Shown: piece after piece, positions 1-8,409 of the stretch
How positions within the stretch are numbered: the first letter of the stretch is position 1
Layout: each line of letters opens with the position of its first letter
Source: Pusillimonas sp. DMV24BSW_D
GTDB taxonomy: Bacteria > Pseudomonadota > Gammaproteobacteria > Burkholderiales > Burkholderiaceae_B
NCBI RefSeq assembly: GCF_011388195.1
Contig: NZ_CP049990.1
Span: 62,001-126,000 of the forward strand
Length of the DNA stretch: 64,000 bases
Reading direction: 5' to 3'
The notes under the pieces: model-generated
The model's input: only the letters and a program-made list of their open reading frames with translations
Databases searched by the model: none
What the model was told of the DNA's origin: nothing
Program-made: the position numbers and the translations under genes

Positions 1-997
1 CTTTCAGCTCAGCCGCAACGTCCCCCTCTTTGTGCCAAACATCGCCGGCTTCATCGACTTTCTCAGCACGGGCAACAAACTCTTGCAATGCAACATCACT
101 GTCGTAAGAGCGGGTTTTTGATGTTTTCGTCCAAGTAACCTGCAGCAGGTCCCGCGCTTTCTTTGCCGTGGCAAACGTATCGGCCACAACCGCAACCCCA
201 TACGGCAACGTCACAACCTTTTGCACCCCTTTTACTGCTTTGGCTTTAGTGTCATCAACCTTTTCAGGTTTCTCGCCCTGCACAGGCGTGCGCATCACGG
301 CGGCCCAGACCATACCCGGTACTTTGGCATCGATACCAAAATCGGCTTTCCCGCTGGATTTGGCGGGCACATCAACGCGAGGCTGGTTTTTACCAATAAT
401 GCGGAACTCCGACATGGGTTTGAGCATGTTTTTGTCGACTGCCGGCACTTGCACTGAATCGCCGGCTTGAGCGGCCGCCTCACCGTAAGTCATTTGACGT
501 TTGCTCGCTCCATGCTTCAACACACTGTTTTCAGCCACAACTTCATTAGCGGGGACAGACCACGCCTTCGCCGCAACGTTAATTAAAGCCAATTTGGCCT
601 GTAAACCCGCCAAACGCATCACGTCGTAATAACCAACCACCGTGCGCGAGGAGCCCGTAACCAGACCACCGCCAAAGCGCGGATTGCCAAAAAGCTTGGC
701 ATTACTGGGCGATTTTTCGACGCTGACGGTCGACCAATCCAGCTCCATATCTTCTGCCAAAATGGCGGGAAGCGATGTCATGGTGCCCTGCCCCATTTCA
801 GAAGCGGGCGAGTAGATAAGTGTTTTGTTGTCTGGTGAGATAACAACCCATGCAATCGGGCTAAACGTGTCGCCGTTTTTAGAGTCTTGGGCAGCCTGAA
901 CGACATTGAGCAAACCGTGACTGCCTAGCATGACACCCACCATCGTGGCGCCACTGCCAACCAGGAAAGACCGACGAGAAACAGATTTCAATTCCAT
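1..997 (-). CDS. Molybdopterin-binding subunit of a xanthine-dehydrogenase-family hydroxylase (partial, runs off left edge)
   Basis: About 332 N-terminal residues are visible and the frame is open to the window edge. The protein starts with a twin-arginine signal (SRRSFLVG at residues 7-14) and a hydrophobic stretch, so it should be exported folded to the periplasm. The following sequence (SPDNKTLIYSPASEMGQGTMTSLPAILAEDME, in two pieces around residues 54-85) is typical of the large molybdenum subunit of isoquinoline 1-oxidoreductase/aldehyde oxidase enzymes, which hydroxylate N-heterocycles or oxidise aldehydes. The start has an AAGGGGG ribosome site just upstream, 9 bases after the stop of the iron-sulfur subunit gene. 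The substrate cannot be read from sequence. Confidence 0.88.
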   Translation of the reverse strand, partial: MELKSVSRRSFLVGSGATMVGVMLGSHGLLNVVQAAQDSKNGDTFSPIAWVVISPDNKTLIYSPASEMGQGTMTSLPAILAEDMELDWSTVSVEKSPSNAKLFGNPRFGGGLVTGSSRTVVGYYDVMRLAGLQAKLALINVAAKAWSVPANEVVAENSVLKHGASKRQMTYGEAAAQAGDSVQVPAVDKNMLKPMSEFRIIGKNQPRVDVPAKSSGKADFGIDAKVPGMVWAAVMRTPVQGEKPEKVDDTKAKAVKGVQKVVTLPYGVAVVADTFATAKKARDLLQVTWTKTSKTRSYDSDVALQEFVARAEKVDEAGDVWHKEGDVAAELK

Positions 998-1006
998 GGT
1001 GCCCCC

Positions 1007-1468
1007 TTATGACAACGCTTTTTGCGCGTTAACAACGGCCGACGCGATTTGGTTATAGGTGCCACAACGACAAAGGTTACCCGACATACCGTCGAGCACT
1101 TCCTCACGTGTTAATGGGCCTTTTGCATTTTTAATAACGCCGGCGGCCGACATAATTTGCCCTGACTGACAATAACCACATTGCGCCACCTGGGCCTCTA
1201 CCCAAGCCTGCTCGATGGCTTTGCCCTGTTCAGTTTCCATAAAGCCCTCTATAGTCGTAACGGCCTTACCTTTAGCGGCTGAAACCGGCATGACACAAGA
1301 CCGCATAGGCTGACCATCGATATGCACGGTACAGGCACCGCATTGCGCCATGCCGCAACCAAATTTCGTGCCGGTCAGGTCGAACTGCTCGCGCAGGACC
1401 CACAACAAAGGGGTATCTTCGGCAACGTCGGCTGAAACCGACTTGCCATTCAAATTGAAGTTCACCAT
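1007..1468 (-). CDS. (2Fe-2S)-binding subunit of molybdenum hydroxylase, IorA type
   Basis: This 153-residue protein is the small electron-transfer subunit that pairs with the molybdopterin subunit encoded directly downstream. Eight cysteines bind two [2Fe-2S] clusters: C38, C43, C46 and C58 in a plant-ferredoxin-type N-terminal domain, and C97, C100, C133 and C135 in the helical C-terminal domain (CGYC and CRC motifs). Length and motif spacing fit the isoquinoline oxidoreductase alpha subunit. It has no signal peptide, so export would be piggy-back on the Tat signal of its partner. Electrons probably go to a cytochrome, since no FAD subunit is seen nearby. Confidence 0.93.
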   Translation of the reverse strand: MVNFNLNGKSVSADVAEDTPLLWVLREQFDLTGTKFGCGMAQCGACTVHIDGQPMRSCVMPVSAAKGKAVTTIEGFMETEQGKAIEQAWVEAQVAQCGYCQSGQIMSAAGVIKNAKGPLTREEVLDGMSGNLCRCGTYNQIASAVVNAQKALS

Positions 1469-1681
1469 GAATGTTTTCTCCGTTGCTTTATGTTTATTTT
1501 TATGCGTGTTGATATTGATGCGACCCGTATCACTGTAAAACCGATGATTGTAAAAATCATAAATATACGGAATCCTGACATTACCGATTTATTCAACTTT
1601 TCGCAAGCGGGAATCATCCGGATGAACCGATAATCCCGTAAACTGTTTCGCGTGTCGCAAACTACTGATACAAGGACATAG

Positions 1682-3403
1682 ATGATGGCCATTACCATTG
1701 CAGACTATCTTGCCCAAACACTCACCAATGCAGGAGTTAGCCGGATATGGGGCGTGACAGGCGACAGCCTGAATGGCTTTTCCGACAGCATGCGCAAACT
1801 GGGCACGTTGCAATGGATGCACACCCGACACGAAGAGGTGGCCGCGTTCGCAGCCGGTGCTGAAGCTGCGGAAACAGGGCAACTGGCGGTATGCGCCGGC
1901 AGTTGCGGGCCGGGTAACTTGCACCTGATTAACGGTTTATACGATTGCCATCGCAATCGTGTGCCCGTTCTTGCCATTGCGGCTCATATCCCCTCAACGG
2001 AAATCGGCCTGGGATATTTCCAGGAAACCCACCCTCAAGAATTGTTCAAGGAATGCAGCCATTATGTCGAGCTGGTGAATGACCCGGCGCAATTCCCCCG
2101 CATACTGGAACGGGCCATGCAAGCGGCCATACGCCGACGCGGCGTTGCCGTGATCGTGCTACCGGGTGATGTTGCGCTAAAACCTGCACCCAGCCAAGCC
2201 AAACCGATTAATGCCGCCAGGCCGGCCACCGTAGTGCCCGCTGCAGGTGATATCAACCAGCTTGCCCAACTGCTTAACGACTCCGAGGCCGTCACACTGC
2301 TGTGCGGCAGTGGATGCGAAGGCGCGCACGATGAAGTTGTGGCACTGGCCGATGCCCTTGGCGCACCCGTCGTACATGCACTGCGAGGCAAACAATTCAT
2401 TGAGTACGATAACCCCAACAGTGTCGGCATGACGGGGCTCATTGGCATTAGTTCTGGTTATCACGCCATGGAACAATGCGATACGCTCGTCATGCTGGGT
2501 ACCGACTTTCCTTACCGGCACTTTTATCCTTCGCGGGCACGCGTTGCGCAAATTGACATCAACCCGGAGGCTCTGGGCAAGCGTGTTCCAGTAGAACTTG
2601 GTATCAACGCCGATGTTCGCGCCTCTTTAACAGCGCTGCTGCCAAACATTAAACGAAAAGAAAATCATACATTTCTAAACAAAGCACTCAAGCATTATCA
2701 AGCGGCGCAAAAAGAGCTGAACGAGTACGCCCGACCGGCCGCCGATAACGCCGCCATTCATCCTCAGTACCTCACTCACCTGATCAGCGAACGCGCGGCC
2801 GACGATGCCGTGTTCACGGTCGATGTCGGTACCCCTACCCTATGGGCCGCACGTTATCTGAAAATGAATGGCCGCCGACGGCTGCATGGCTCTTTCAACC
2901 ACGGCTCAATGGCCAATGCCCTGCCCCAGGCACTGGGTGCGCAAGCCGCCAACCCGGGGAAACAGGTTATTTCCCTTTCCGGTGACGGCGGTTTGTCGAT
3001 GCTGCTGGGCGACTTACTTTCTGCACGACAACTGAACTTGCCGGTGAAAATTGTGGTTTTCAACAACAGCTCGCTCGGTTTTGTTGCAATGGAAATGAAA
3101 GCGGCCGGCTATGTTGATACAGGCACCGACTTCATCGATACGAATTACGCGGATATTGCCAAAGCAGCCGGCCTTGACGCAATGCGTGTTACCGAATCGT
3201 CGGCCTTACCCGACACAATTGACCGTTTTCTGGCATTACCCGGGCCGGCGCTTCTGGATGTAGTCATCGATAAGCGCGAACTTGCGATGCCACCCAAAAT
3301 TACGCTGGAACAGGCTAAAGGTTTCAGTTTGTATATGTTGCGTGCTGTGTTAAGCGGAAAAGGCAACGAAGTGGTGGAAATTGCCAAAACCAACCTGCGC
3401 TAG
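1682..3403 (+). CDS. poxB: Pyruvate dehydrogenase (quinone) / pyruvate oxidase PoxB
   Basis: The 573-residue thiamine-diphosphate enzyme decarboxylates pyruvate to acetate and CO2 and passes electrons to ubiquinone at the inner membrane. It has the three domains of the family: an N-terminal Pyr domain with the catalytic glutamate in TRHEE (about residue 52), a central FAD-binding domain, and a C-terminal ThDP domain with the GDGG...NN metal/diphosphate motif (about 439-467). The last 25 residues ([17 protein letters not shown]...) resemble the lipid-activation tail of E. coli PoxB. Two in-frame ATGs lie at 1682 and 1685, both served by AAGGA at 1672. It is transcribed divergently from the molybdenum hydroxylase genes. 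Confidence 0.93.
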   Translation: MMAITIADYLAQTLTNAGVSRIWGVTGDSLNGFSDSMRKLGTLQWMHTRHEEVAAFAAGAEAAETGQLAVCAGSCGPGNLHLINGLYDCHRNRVPVLAIAAHIPSTEIGLGYFQETHPQELFKECSHYVELVNDPAQFPRILERAMQAAIRRRGVAVIVLPGDVALKPAPSQAKPINAARPATVVPAAGDINQLAQLLNDSEAVTLLCGSGCEGAHDEVVALADALGAPVVHALRGKQFIEYDNPNSVGMTGLIGISSGYHAMEQCDTLVMLGTDFPYRHFYPSRARVAQIDINPEALGKRVPVELGINADVRASLTALLPNIKRKENHTFLNKALKHYQAAQKELNEYARPAADNAAIHPQYLTHLISERAADDAVFTVDVGTPTLWAARYLKMNGRRRLHGSFNHGSMANALPQALGAQAANPGKQVISLSGDGGLSMLLGDLLSARQLNLPVKIVVFNNSSLGFVAMEMKAAGYVDTGTDFIDTNYADIAKAAGLDAMRVTESSALPDTIDRFLALPGPALLDVVIDKRELAMPPKITLEQAKGFSLYMLRAVLSGKGNEVVEIAKTNLR

Positions 3404-3438
3404 GCCGGCTTGAGCCGACCGTGGAAAAGCCAACTTGG

Positions 3439-4194
3439 TTAAACCGATTTTACAACCAGCATTAAAGACAAAATCACCAGAAACCCAATAAGAACGCGAC
3501 GAAAAGCGATTTCGCTTAAAAACCGGCGAATCGCTTTTCCGAACCGCAACCCAACAAACATGGGCAGCAATGCCAACGCAGACAACGCCACCTCGTTGAA
3601 TCCAAAACGCCCATACCACAGCATGGCAATATACGTGGGCAAGGAGCCGAGTAAGTAAATAATACTAATCGACGCGATAAACTCCTCGCGTTTAAGACGA
3701 AGGGCCATTAAGTAAGTAATAATAATCGGGCCGGTAAGCGTCGACACGCCCCCCATAATACCGGCAATCGCCCCAACCACCGGCCCCATCCAGCGCTCCT
3801 GTTCCGGCCCGATTTCGCGTGGACGCACAAACATCAAACCCACTGCGCTTAGTACCGCAACGGCAACAACCACATTGAAAAACGCAACGGAAAAGCCGGC
3901 GGTGAGTTTTACGGTGGCAACCGTGAACAACAACTGCACCCCGACGACACGACCGAAACGTCGCAGGCTATAACGCCAGTTACCGCCCTCTATGGCCTGC
4001 CAGAAATTCGACGATAGAACCGGCATGACCAACAAACCCATGGCCTGGGTACCCGGAACAACAAGAGACAGCATAGGCAGTACAACCGTGGGTAAGCCCA
4101 CACCCATTGTTCCTTTTACAATGCCGCCAACAACGAAAATCGCCCCAACGCCTATCCATACAAGCCATGACCAGTCCAGCTCGGTTAGCAGCAC
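3439..4194 (-). CDS. Sulfite exporter TauE/SafE family membrane protein
   Basis: A 251-residue hydrophobic protein with about eight predicted membrane segments and the glycine-rich repeated halves typical of the TauE/SafE family (GGIVKGTMGVGLPTVVLP near residue 23 and GAIAGIMGGVSTLTGP near 137). Members export sulfite, sulfoacetate or other organic anions. The gene is convergent with poxB and stands alone, so the substrate is open. Start ATG at 4194 follows a GGAGAG ribosome site. Confidence 0.85.
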   Translation of the reverse strand: MLLTELDWSWLVWIGVGAIFVVGGIVKGTMGVGLPTVVLPMLSLVVPGTQAMGLLVMPVLSSNFWQAIEGGNWRYSLRRFGRVVGVQLLFTVATVKLTAGFSVAFFNVVVAVAVLSAVGLMFVRPREIGPEQERWMGPVVGAIAGIMGGVSTLTGPIIITYLMALRLKREEFIASISIIYLLGSLPTYIAMLWYGRFGFNEVALSALALLPMFVGLRFGKAIRRFLSEIAFRRVLIGFLVILSLMLVVKSV

Positions 4195-4261
4195 TTTCTC
4201 TCCTGTTACAAAAACGATTGTTAAAAATCAGCGCTCATAAGTATAGAGGTAGTGACCCCAC

Positions 4262-4747
4262 CTACTTCAAAATACGTGCTATTTCCTGAATCGCTTCGTT
4301 AACCGAATGACTAAACCCGGCCCATTGACACGCCATCATTAAATTACGCGGCAAACCAAAATCCTCCACGAGCAAACCATCAGGATCAAGGCCGTTCTGA
4401 TTTGTCTCAACTTGATTTTTTAACGAACCCTGATCAGGAAAATAGGCCCACACCGGCTTGCCAAGCGCAATGGCAGCCCCGACTTCAAAAGCCGTACCGG
4501 AATCAGGCTCTTTGCCGCGAAACCACTGCAAGTTGGCCACTACACCATCGGCTTCGCGAATCATTTGCATATTAGCCAACGCGATTGCCCTGGCAGTGTC
4601 AAACGATGAACCGGCATTTGAAATTTCATTATCCAACGGATATAAACCTTCTAACCCTGCCTGACGACAACGTTCCTTTAAATACCGCCCCCATTCAACG
4701 CTGTCGACACGGAACACATCAGGCCCCGCCAGATAAACTTTTTTCAT
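4262..4747 (-). CDS. Nucleoside 2-deoxyribosyltransferase
   Basis: This 161-residue protein starts with the family signature KVYLAGPDVF and carries the catalytic glutamate in SGTAFEVGAA (E88). Such enzymes move 2-deoxyribose between nucleobases, or hydrolyse the bond, in nucleotide salvage. The N-terminal GPDVF and internal DGVVANL motifs support this over the related LOG family. It is a single gene between a TauE exporter and a divergent peroxiredoxin, with no operon partner to narrow its role. Confidence 0.85.
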   Translation of the reverse strand: MKKVYLAGPDVFRVDSVEWGRYLKERCRQAGLEGLYPLDNEISNAGSSFDTARAIALANMQMIREADGVVANLQWFRGKEPDSGTAFEVGAAIALGKPVWAYFPDQGSLKNQVETNQNGLDPDGLLVEDFGLPRNLMMACQWAGFSHSVNEAIQEIARILK

Positions 4748-4810
4748 AAAACGAAACTCAACAACTTAATTTAATGCGGGCTATTATCTCAGTTAGACAA
4801 GGAGCCCACC

Positions 4811-5335
4811 ATGACTAAATTCCTCAAGCCGCTTATATTTTTTACCTGCCTGTCGCTGTTTGCCTCGCCGGCCTGGGCGCTTAAGGTGGGTGACATGGCA
4901 CCCAACTTTTCATTACCCGCCTCCGACGGCAACACCTATGCATTATCCGATTTTCGGGGCAAACAAGCGGTTGTGCTGGCCTGGTTTCCCAAAGCGTACA
5001 CCTACGGCTGCACCATTGAGTGCAAATCTTTAGCCGAAAACGGTGACAGGATCCGCCAGTTTGATGTCACCTATTTCATGGCCAGTGTAGACCCGCTGCT
5101 CGACAACAAAGGGTTTGCCGAAGAAACCGGTGCCGATTTCCCTTTATTAAGCGATGAAGAGAAAACCGTTGCCAAAGCGTACGGCGTCCTAAGCGCATCG
5201 GGTGTAGCCAAGCGGCATACGTTTTATATCGGCAAAGACGGGCGTATTCTGAAAATTGATAAAAATGTACGGCCTGAAACATCGGCGGAGGATATGGTTG
5301 AGTCTTTAGAGAAACTTGGAGTAGCAAAGCAATGA
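4811..5335 (+). CDS. Periplasmic peroxiredoxin of the AhpC/TSA (Bcp-like) family
   Basis: A 174-residue thiol peroxidase with a cleavable signal peptide (about residues 1-23, ending in ASPAWA). The thioredoxin fold follows, with the peroxidatic cysteine in YTYGCTIEC (C67). A second cysteine, C71, is four residues later as in many Bcp enzymes. It would reduce hydrogen or organic peroxides in the periplasm. The ATG has a strong AAGGAG ribosome site. The stop overlaps the next gene's start by 4 bases (ATGA), which indicates translational coupling. Confidence 0.9.
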   Translation: MTKFLKPLIFFTCLSLFASPAWALKVGDMAPNFSLPASDGNTYALSDFRGKQAVVLAWFPKAYTYGCTIECKSLAENGDRIRQFDVTYFMASVDPLLDNKGFAEETGADFPLLSDEEKTVAKAYGVLSASGVAKRHTFYIGKDGRILKIDKNVRPETSAEDMVESLEKLGVAKQ

Positions 5336-6252
5336 AAATTCTAATGGTTGGGGCCGGCGCCGTCGGTGGCCAGTTTGGCGCGTATTTACACGAAAGCGGT
5401 GCAGACATTCAGTTTTTGTTGCGCCCGGCCCGCAAAAAGATTATCGATGCGGAAGGCCTCACGCTCGAATTGCCTGCGGGTAAATTACAAATTAAGCCAC
5501 GCACGCTTGGCGCCGCTGAACTAACCCCGGATTTCGATCTGATCATTGTGAGCTGCAAGGCCTATTCACTTGAGAGTGTCATCACCGATATCACCCCGGC
5601 TATCGGCGAGCAGACCGTTCTCCTGCCCTTGTTGAACGGGCTTAGACACCTTGACATTCTAGGCCACAAATTTGGTGATGAGCGCGTCTTGGGTGGTATT
5701 GCGAAAACCGTCGCGACACTCTCTTCACCTTCATGCATTCAAATCAAACATGGGCCTGGCAATATCACAGTTGGCGCGCGCACGCCCGGCCAACAGCAAA
5801 TAGCACACGCGGTGTGGTCGCAGTTGCATGCCGGCGGCATTCAAGCCTATTTCAGTGAACATGTTATGGACGACATGTGGGACAAATACTGTCTTATGGC
5901 ATCGTTAGGTGCTGCGAACTGCCTGCTGGGTGGAACAGTTGGCGAGTACATGCGCAGCCAGGCGGGCGGAGAAATTGCGCTGCAATTATTTAAAGAATGC
6001 GTCGACACCGCCCAGGCATCAGGACACCCGCTGCATCCAGAGTCGATTGCTCGCATACGAAATGCGTTAACCAATCGCCACTCCAGCTTCGGCGCATCAA
6101 TGTATCGCGATATGCAAGCAGGCCTGCCCGTTGAAGGCGACCATTTGGTGGGTGACATGATGCGCCGAGGCGAAGCATTGGGCGTTGCATGCCCCATGCT
6201 GAAAATTGCGCATGCCGTGCTGGAAACGTATATGGGGCGCCGCGAAAGCTAG
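5332..6252 (+). CDS. Ketopantoate reductase-family (ApbA/PanE) protein
   Basis: The 306-residue protein starts with an NAD(P)-binding GAGAVGG motif (residues 8-14), followed by the helical C-terminal domain of PanE/ApbA (around residues 170-300). Family members reduce 2-dehydropantoate to pantoate for CoA synthesis, but many paralogues act on other 2-keto acids. A panB gene lies far away at 59-60 kb, so a pantothenate role is possible but not shown by context. It overlaps the peroxiredoxin gene by 4 bases, an unusual pairing. Confidence 0.85.
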   Translation: MKILMVGAGAVGGQFGAYLHESGADIQFLLRPARKKIIDAEGLTLELPAGKLQIKPRTLGAAELTPDFDLIIVSCKAYSLESVITDITPAIGEQTVLLPLLNGLRHLDILGHKFGDERVLGGIAKTVATLSSPSCIQIKHGPGNITVGARTPGQQQIAHAVWSQLHAGGIQAYFSEHVMDDMWDKYCLMASLGAANCLLGGTVGEYMRSQAGGEIALQLFKECVDTAQASGHPLHPESIARIRNALTNRHSSFGASMYRDMQAGLPVEGDHLVGDMMRRGEALGVACPMLKIAHAVLETYMGRRES

Positions 6253-6264
6253 CCAGCAACCGCA

Positions 6265-6849
6265 TCACAGTAAATTTTTGCCTTGAACAATAGTTCCAGA
6301 ACTGGAAAAAACGCCACCCCCCAGGTGATGAATGGTGTGCAGTGGCTTGTTTGCGTCATTGAATTGCCATCGCCCATTCGTAAACACCGTCGAATTAGCC
6401 GCTGCGTTCACCACCTCTGCAAAACACGTATCGTAGGCATCTTCGGTGTGCTTTTCAGGAAGATGCCGGCACTCCATCCACGCACTGCAACTTTGTTCCA
6501 AAAGCGGCACACCCGTGGTTTCACCAGCGACAATTGGCATTTGCAACGCACTGATCTTATCGTGTTCACGCCCGCTTATACGCCCCACCGAATAAGTTAA
6601 GTCGACTGCCGCAACCCCAGGAATACAAATTCCAAACACGCCACTGCTTTCGATCAGTTCGCGGGTATAGGTGGTTTTATCAATGACGATCGCAATGCGG
6701 GGTGGGTCGAACTCAACCGGCATTGACCACGCCGCCGCCATAACATTCTGTTTTCCATTATGCGCACTGGTTACCAGCACGGTGGGCCCATGATTAATTA
6801 AACGATTGGCATGCTTCAACAATACAGTTTCAAAAACAGAAGGTTCCAT
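6265..6849 (-). CDS. Flavin reductase family protein
   Basis: A 194-residue FMN-binding split-barrel protein with the typical N-terminal pattern for this family (GPTVLVTSAHNGKQNVMAA, around residues 22-40, and RIAIVIDKTTYT). Members reduce FMN with NAD(P)H or bind flavin for partner monooxygenases. It sits alone on the minus strand, 12 bases from the convergent end of the ketopantoate reductase-like gene. No two-component monooxygenase is adjacent, so its partner is unknown. Confidence 0.85.
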   Translation of the reverse strand: MEPSVFETVLLKHANRLINHGPTVLVTSAHNGKQNVMAAAWSMPVEFDPPRIAIVIDKTTYTRELIESSGVFGICIPGVAAVDLTYSVGRISGREHDKISALQMPIVAGETTGVPLLEQSCSAWMECRHLPEKHTEDAYDTCFAEVVNAAANSTVFTNGRWQFNDANKPLHTIHHLGGGVFSSSGTIVQGKNLL

Positions 6850-6890
6850 GGCTTAAGCCTGTTTGCTAGCAGAAATGAGAAATTAAACGA

Positions 6891-8270
6891 TTACCACCAA
6901 AGATACACGATGCTTGCAAGCACCGCGATACACATTAAGTTCAAGGCGAATCCACAACGCATCATTGTGGGCTGTGGCACACGGTCTGTTGCGAAAACCA
7001 ATGCATTGGGGGGCGTAGCAACCGGCAACATGAACGCGCAAGAGGCCGATAACGCGATTGCCGCGCCCAGATAAAGTGGCTGCAAATCCATCGCCACTGC
7101 TACGGGCGCAAGCAACGGCACCAACAAAGCTGCGCTGGCCGTATTGCTGACAAACTCTGTAAGAAACACGACACAGGCCACAATAACGGTAATAATCAGC
7201 CAAACCGGCAACCCCAGGATATTGCCCAGCACGATCTCGGCCAGATAAGCGCTGGCGCCACTGGCCGCCATGACTTGGCCTAAGGCAATACCCCCTCCAA
7301 AAAGTAACAACACGCCCCATTGCATGTGTTTCTGAAGATCAGACCAACTGACTACGCGGAACCCGGCCAAGGCAACAATAGCTGCGAGTGCCACCACGGT
7401 ATCGAAGTCTGCACTGATACCGATTAATGGTGCCAGCCACCCGCCCATGATCCAGGCAAAAACCGTTAGCAGGAAAATAGCAACAGCTTTCGTTTTCGCC
7501 TGCGACCATTTAAAACCCTCATTGGAAAGTACAGAGACCTGCGAAAATTCAGGCCGAAGGATGAGCCACAACACCAGCAGCATAAGCGGCCAGAGTAACG
7601 CCACAACGGGCACCGCCAGCGCCATCCATTGTGCGAAAGTAATACCGCCGTATGCAGCCACAATCGCGTTAGGGGGGCTACCCACAATCGTTCCCATTCC
7701 CCCTATGCTGGCACTATAGGCCAAAGCCAGCAAAATAAAAGCCTGGGTTCTTGGGTGGCAGGTATTGGCACCGTCGTGTTGCGCCAGAAGCCCCAGAGCC
7801 AAAGGCAACATCATCGCGACCGTCGCCGTGTTACTCATCCACATGGAAAGCAAAGCAGTTAATCCGCAAAGTAATAACACCGCCCTAAGCTGCTGCCCTT
7901 TCGACAAACGCAACATAAACAAAGCCAATGCACGGTCAAGACCATGTGTTGCCAACGCGGCGGCCAACGCGAAGCCACCCATAAACAGAAAAATCGTAGG
8001 GTTGGCAAAAGACGACAACCCCTCTTTAACAGGCATGAGCCCCAAGATTGCCGCAAGTAGTGGCACCAGCAACGCGGTGACAACCAAATGCAATGCCTGT
8101 GTGATCCACAATAAGCCGATAAAAACGAACAGGCCTAAACCGAGGCGGGTTTCAACGCTCGCGGGCACCGTGTACCAAACTATTATGCCCACCGCGATGC
8201 AAAAAACAAACCGCCAAGGCGCCATTTTCTGCAGGCATTGACCCCCCTGTACCTTACGTATTAACGTCAT
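6891..8270 (-). CDS. SLC13/DASS-family anion:sodium symporter
   Basis: This 459-residue integral membrane protein has about 11-12 hydrophobic segments. It carries the two SNT-type motifs of the divalent anion:Na+ symporter family: SNTATVAMMLPLALG (around residue 143) and SNTASAALLVPLLAP (around 378), the sodium/substrate sites in this family. Likely substrates are dicarboxylates, sulfate or related anions. It is divergent from pgaA. An inverted repeat at 8307-8325 lies 37-55 bases upstream of its ATG and may be its operator. Confidence 0.87.
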   Translation of the reverse strand: MTLIRKVQGGQCLQKMAPWRFVFCIAVGIIVWYTVPASVETRLGLGLFVFIGLLWITQALHLVVTALLVPLLAAILGLMPVKEGLSSFANPTIFLFMGGFALAAALATHGLDRALALFMLRLSKGQQLRAVLLLCGLTALLSMWMSNTATVAMMLPLALGLLAQHDGANTCHPRTQAFILLALAYSASIGGMGTIVGSPPNAIVAAYGGITFAQWMALAVPVVALLWPLMLLVLWLILRPEFSQVSVLSNEGFKWSQAKTKAVAIFLLTVFAWIMGGWLAPLIGISADFDTVVALAAIVALAGFRVVSWSDLQKHMQWGVLLLFGGGIALGQVMAASGASAYLAEIVLGNILGLPVWLIITVIVACVVFLTEFVSNTASAALLVPLLAPVAVAMDLQPLYLGAAIALSASCAFMLPVATPPNALVFATDRVPQPTMMRCGFALNLMCIAVLASIVYLWW

Positions 8271-8306
8271 TCCATGGCTCCATCGCCTGTGGTGCTATGT
8301 GTCAAT

Positions 8307-8325
8307 GTTGCATTATTGATGCAAC
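8307..8325. promoter_or_regulatory. Inverted repeat, candidate operator between SLC13 gene and pgaA
   Basis: Perfect 7-base arms GTTGCAT and ATGCAAC are separated by TATTG. The site lies 37 bases before the transporter start and 85 before pgaA, so it more likely controls the transporter. No regulator gene is adjacent. Confidence 0.45.
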
Positions 8326-8409
8326 TCAAGATTTTTATTGCATAAATAATCGTAGCGCTACCCGAAACACCTAAAATCTGAAAAAAACCAATTATCTACT
8401 AACGACCTC

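Noticed and set aside
3404-3438. CGGCT/AGCCG hairpin between poxB and the TauE gene as a terminator
   Set aside because: The stem is only five base pairs with a two-base loop and no T-run follows on either strand.
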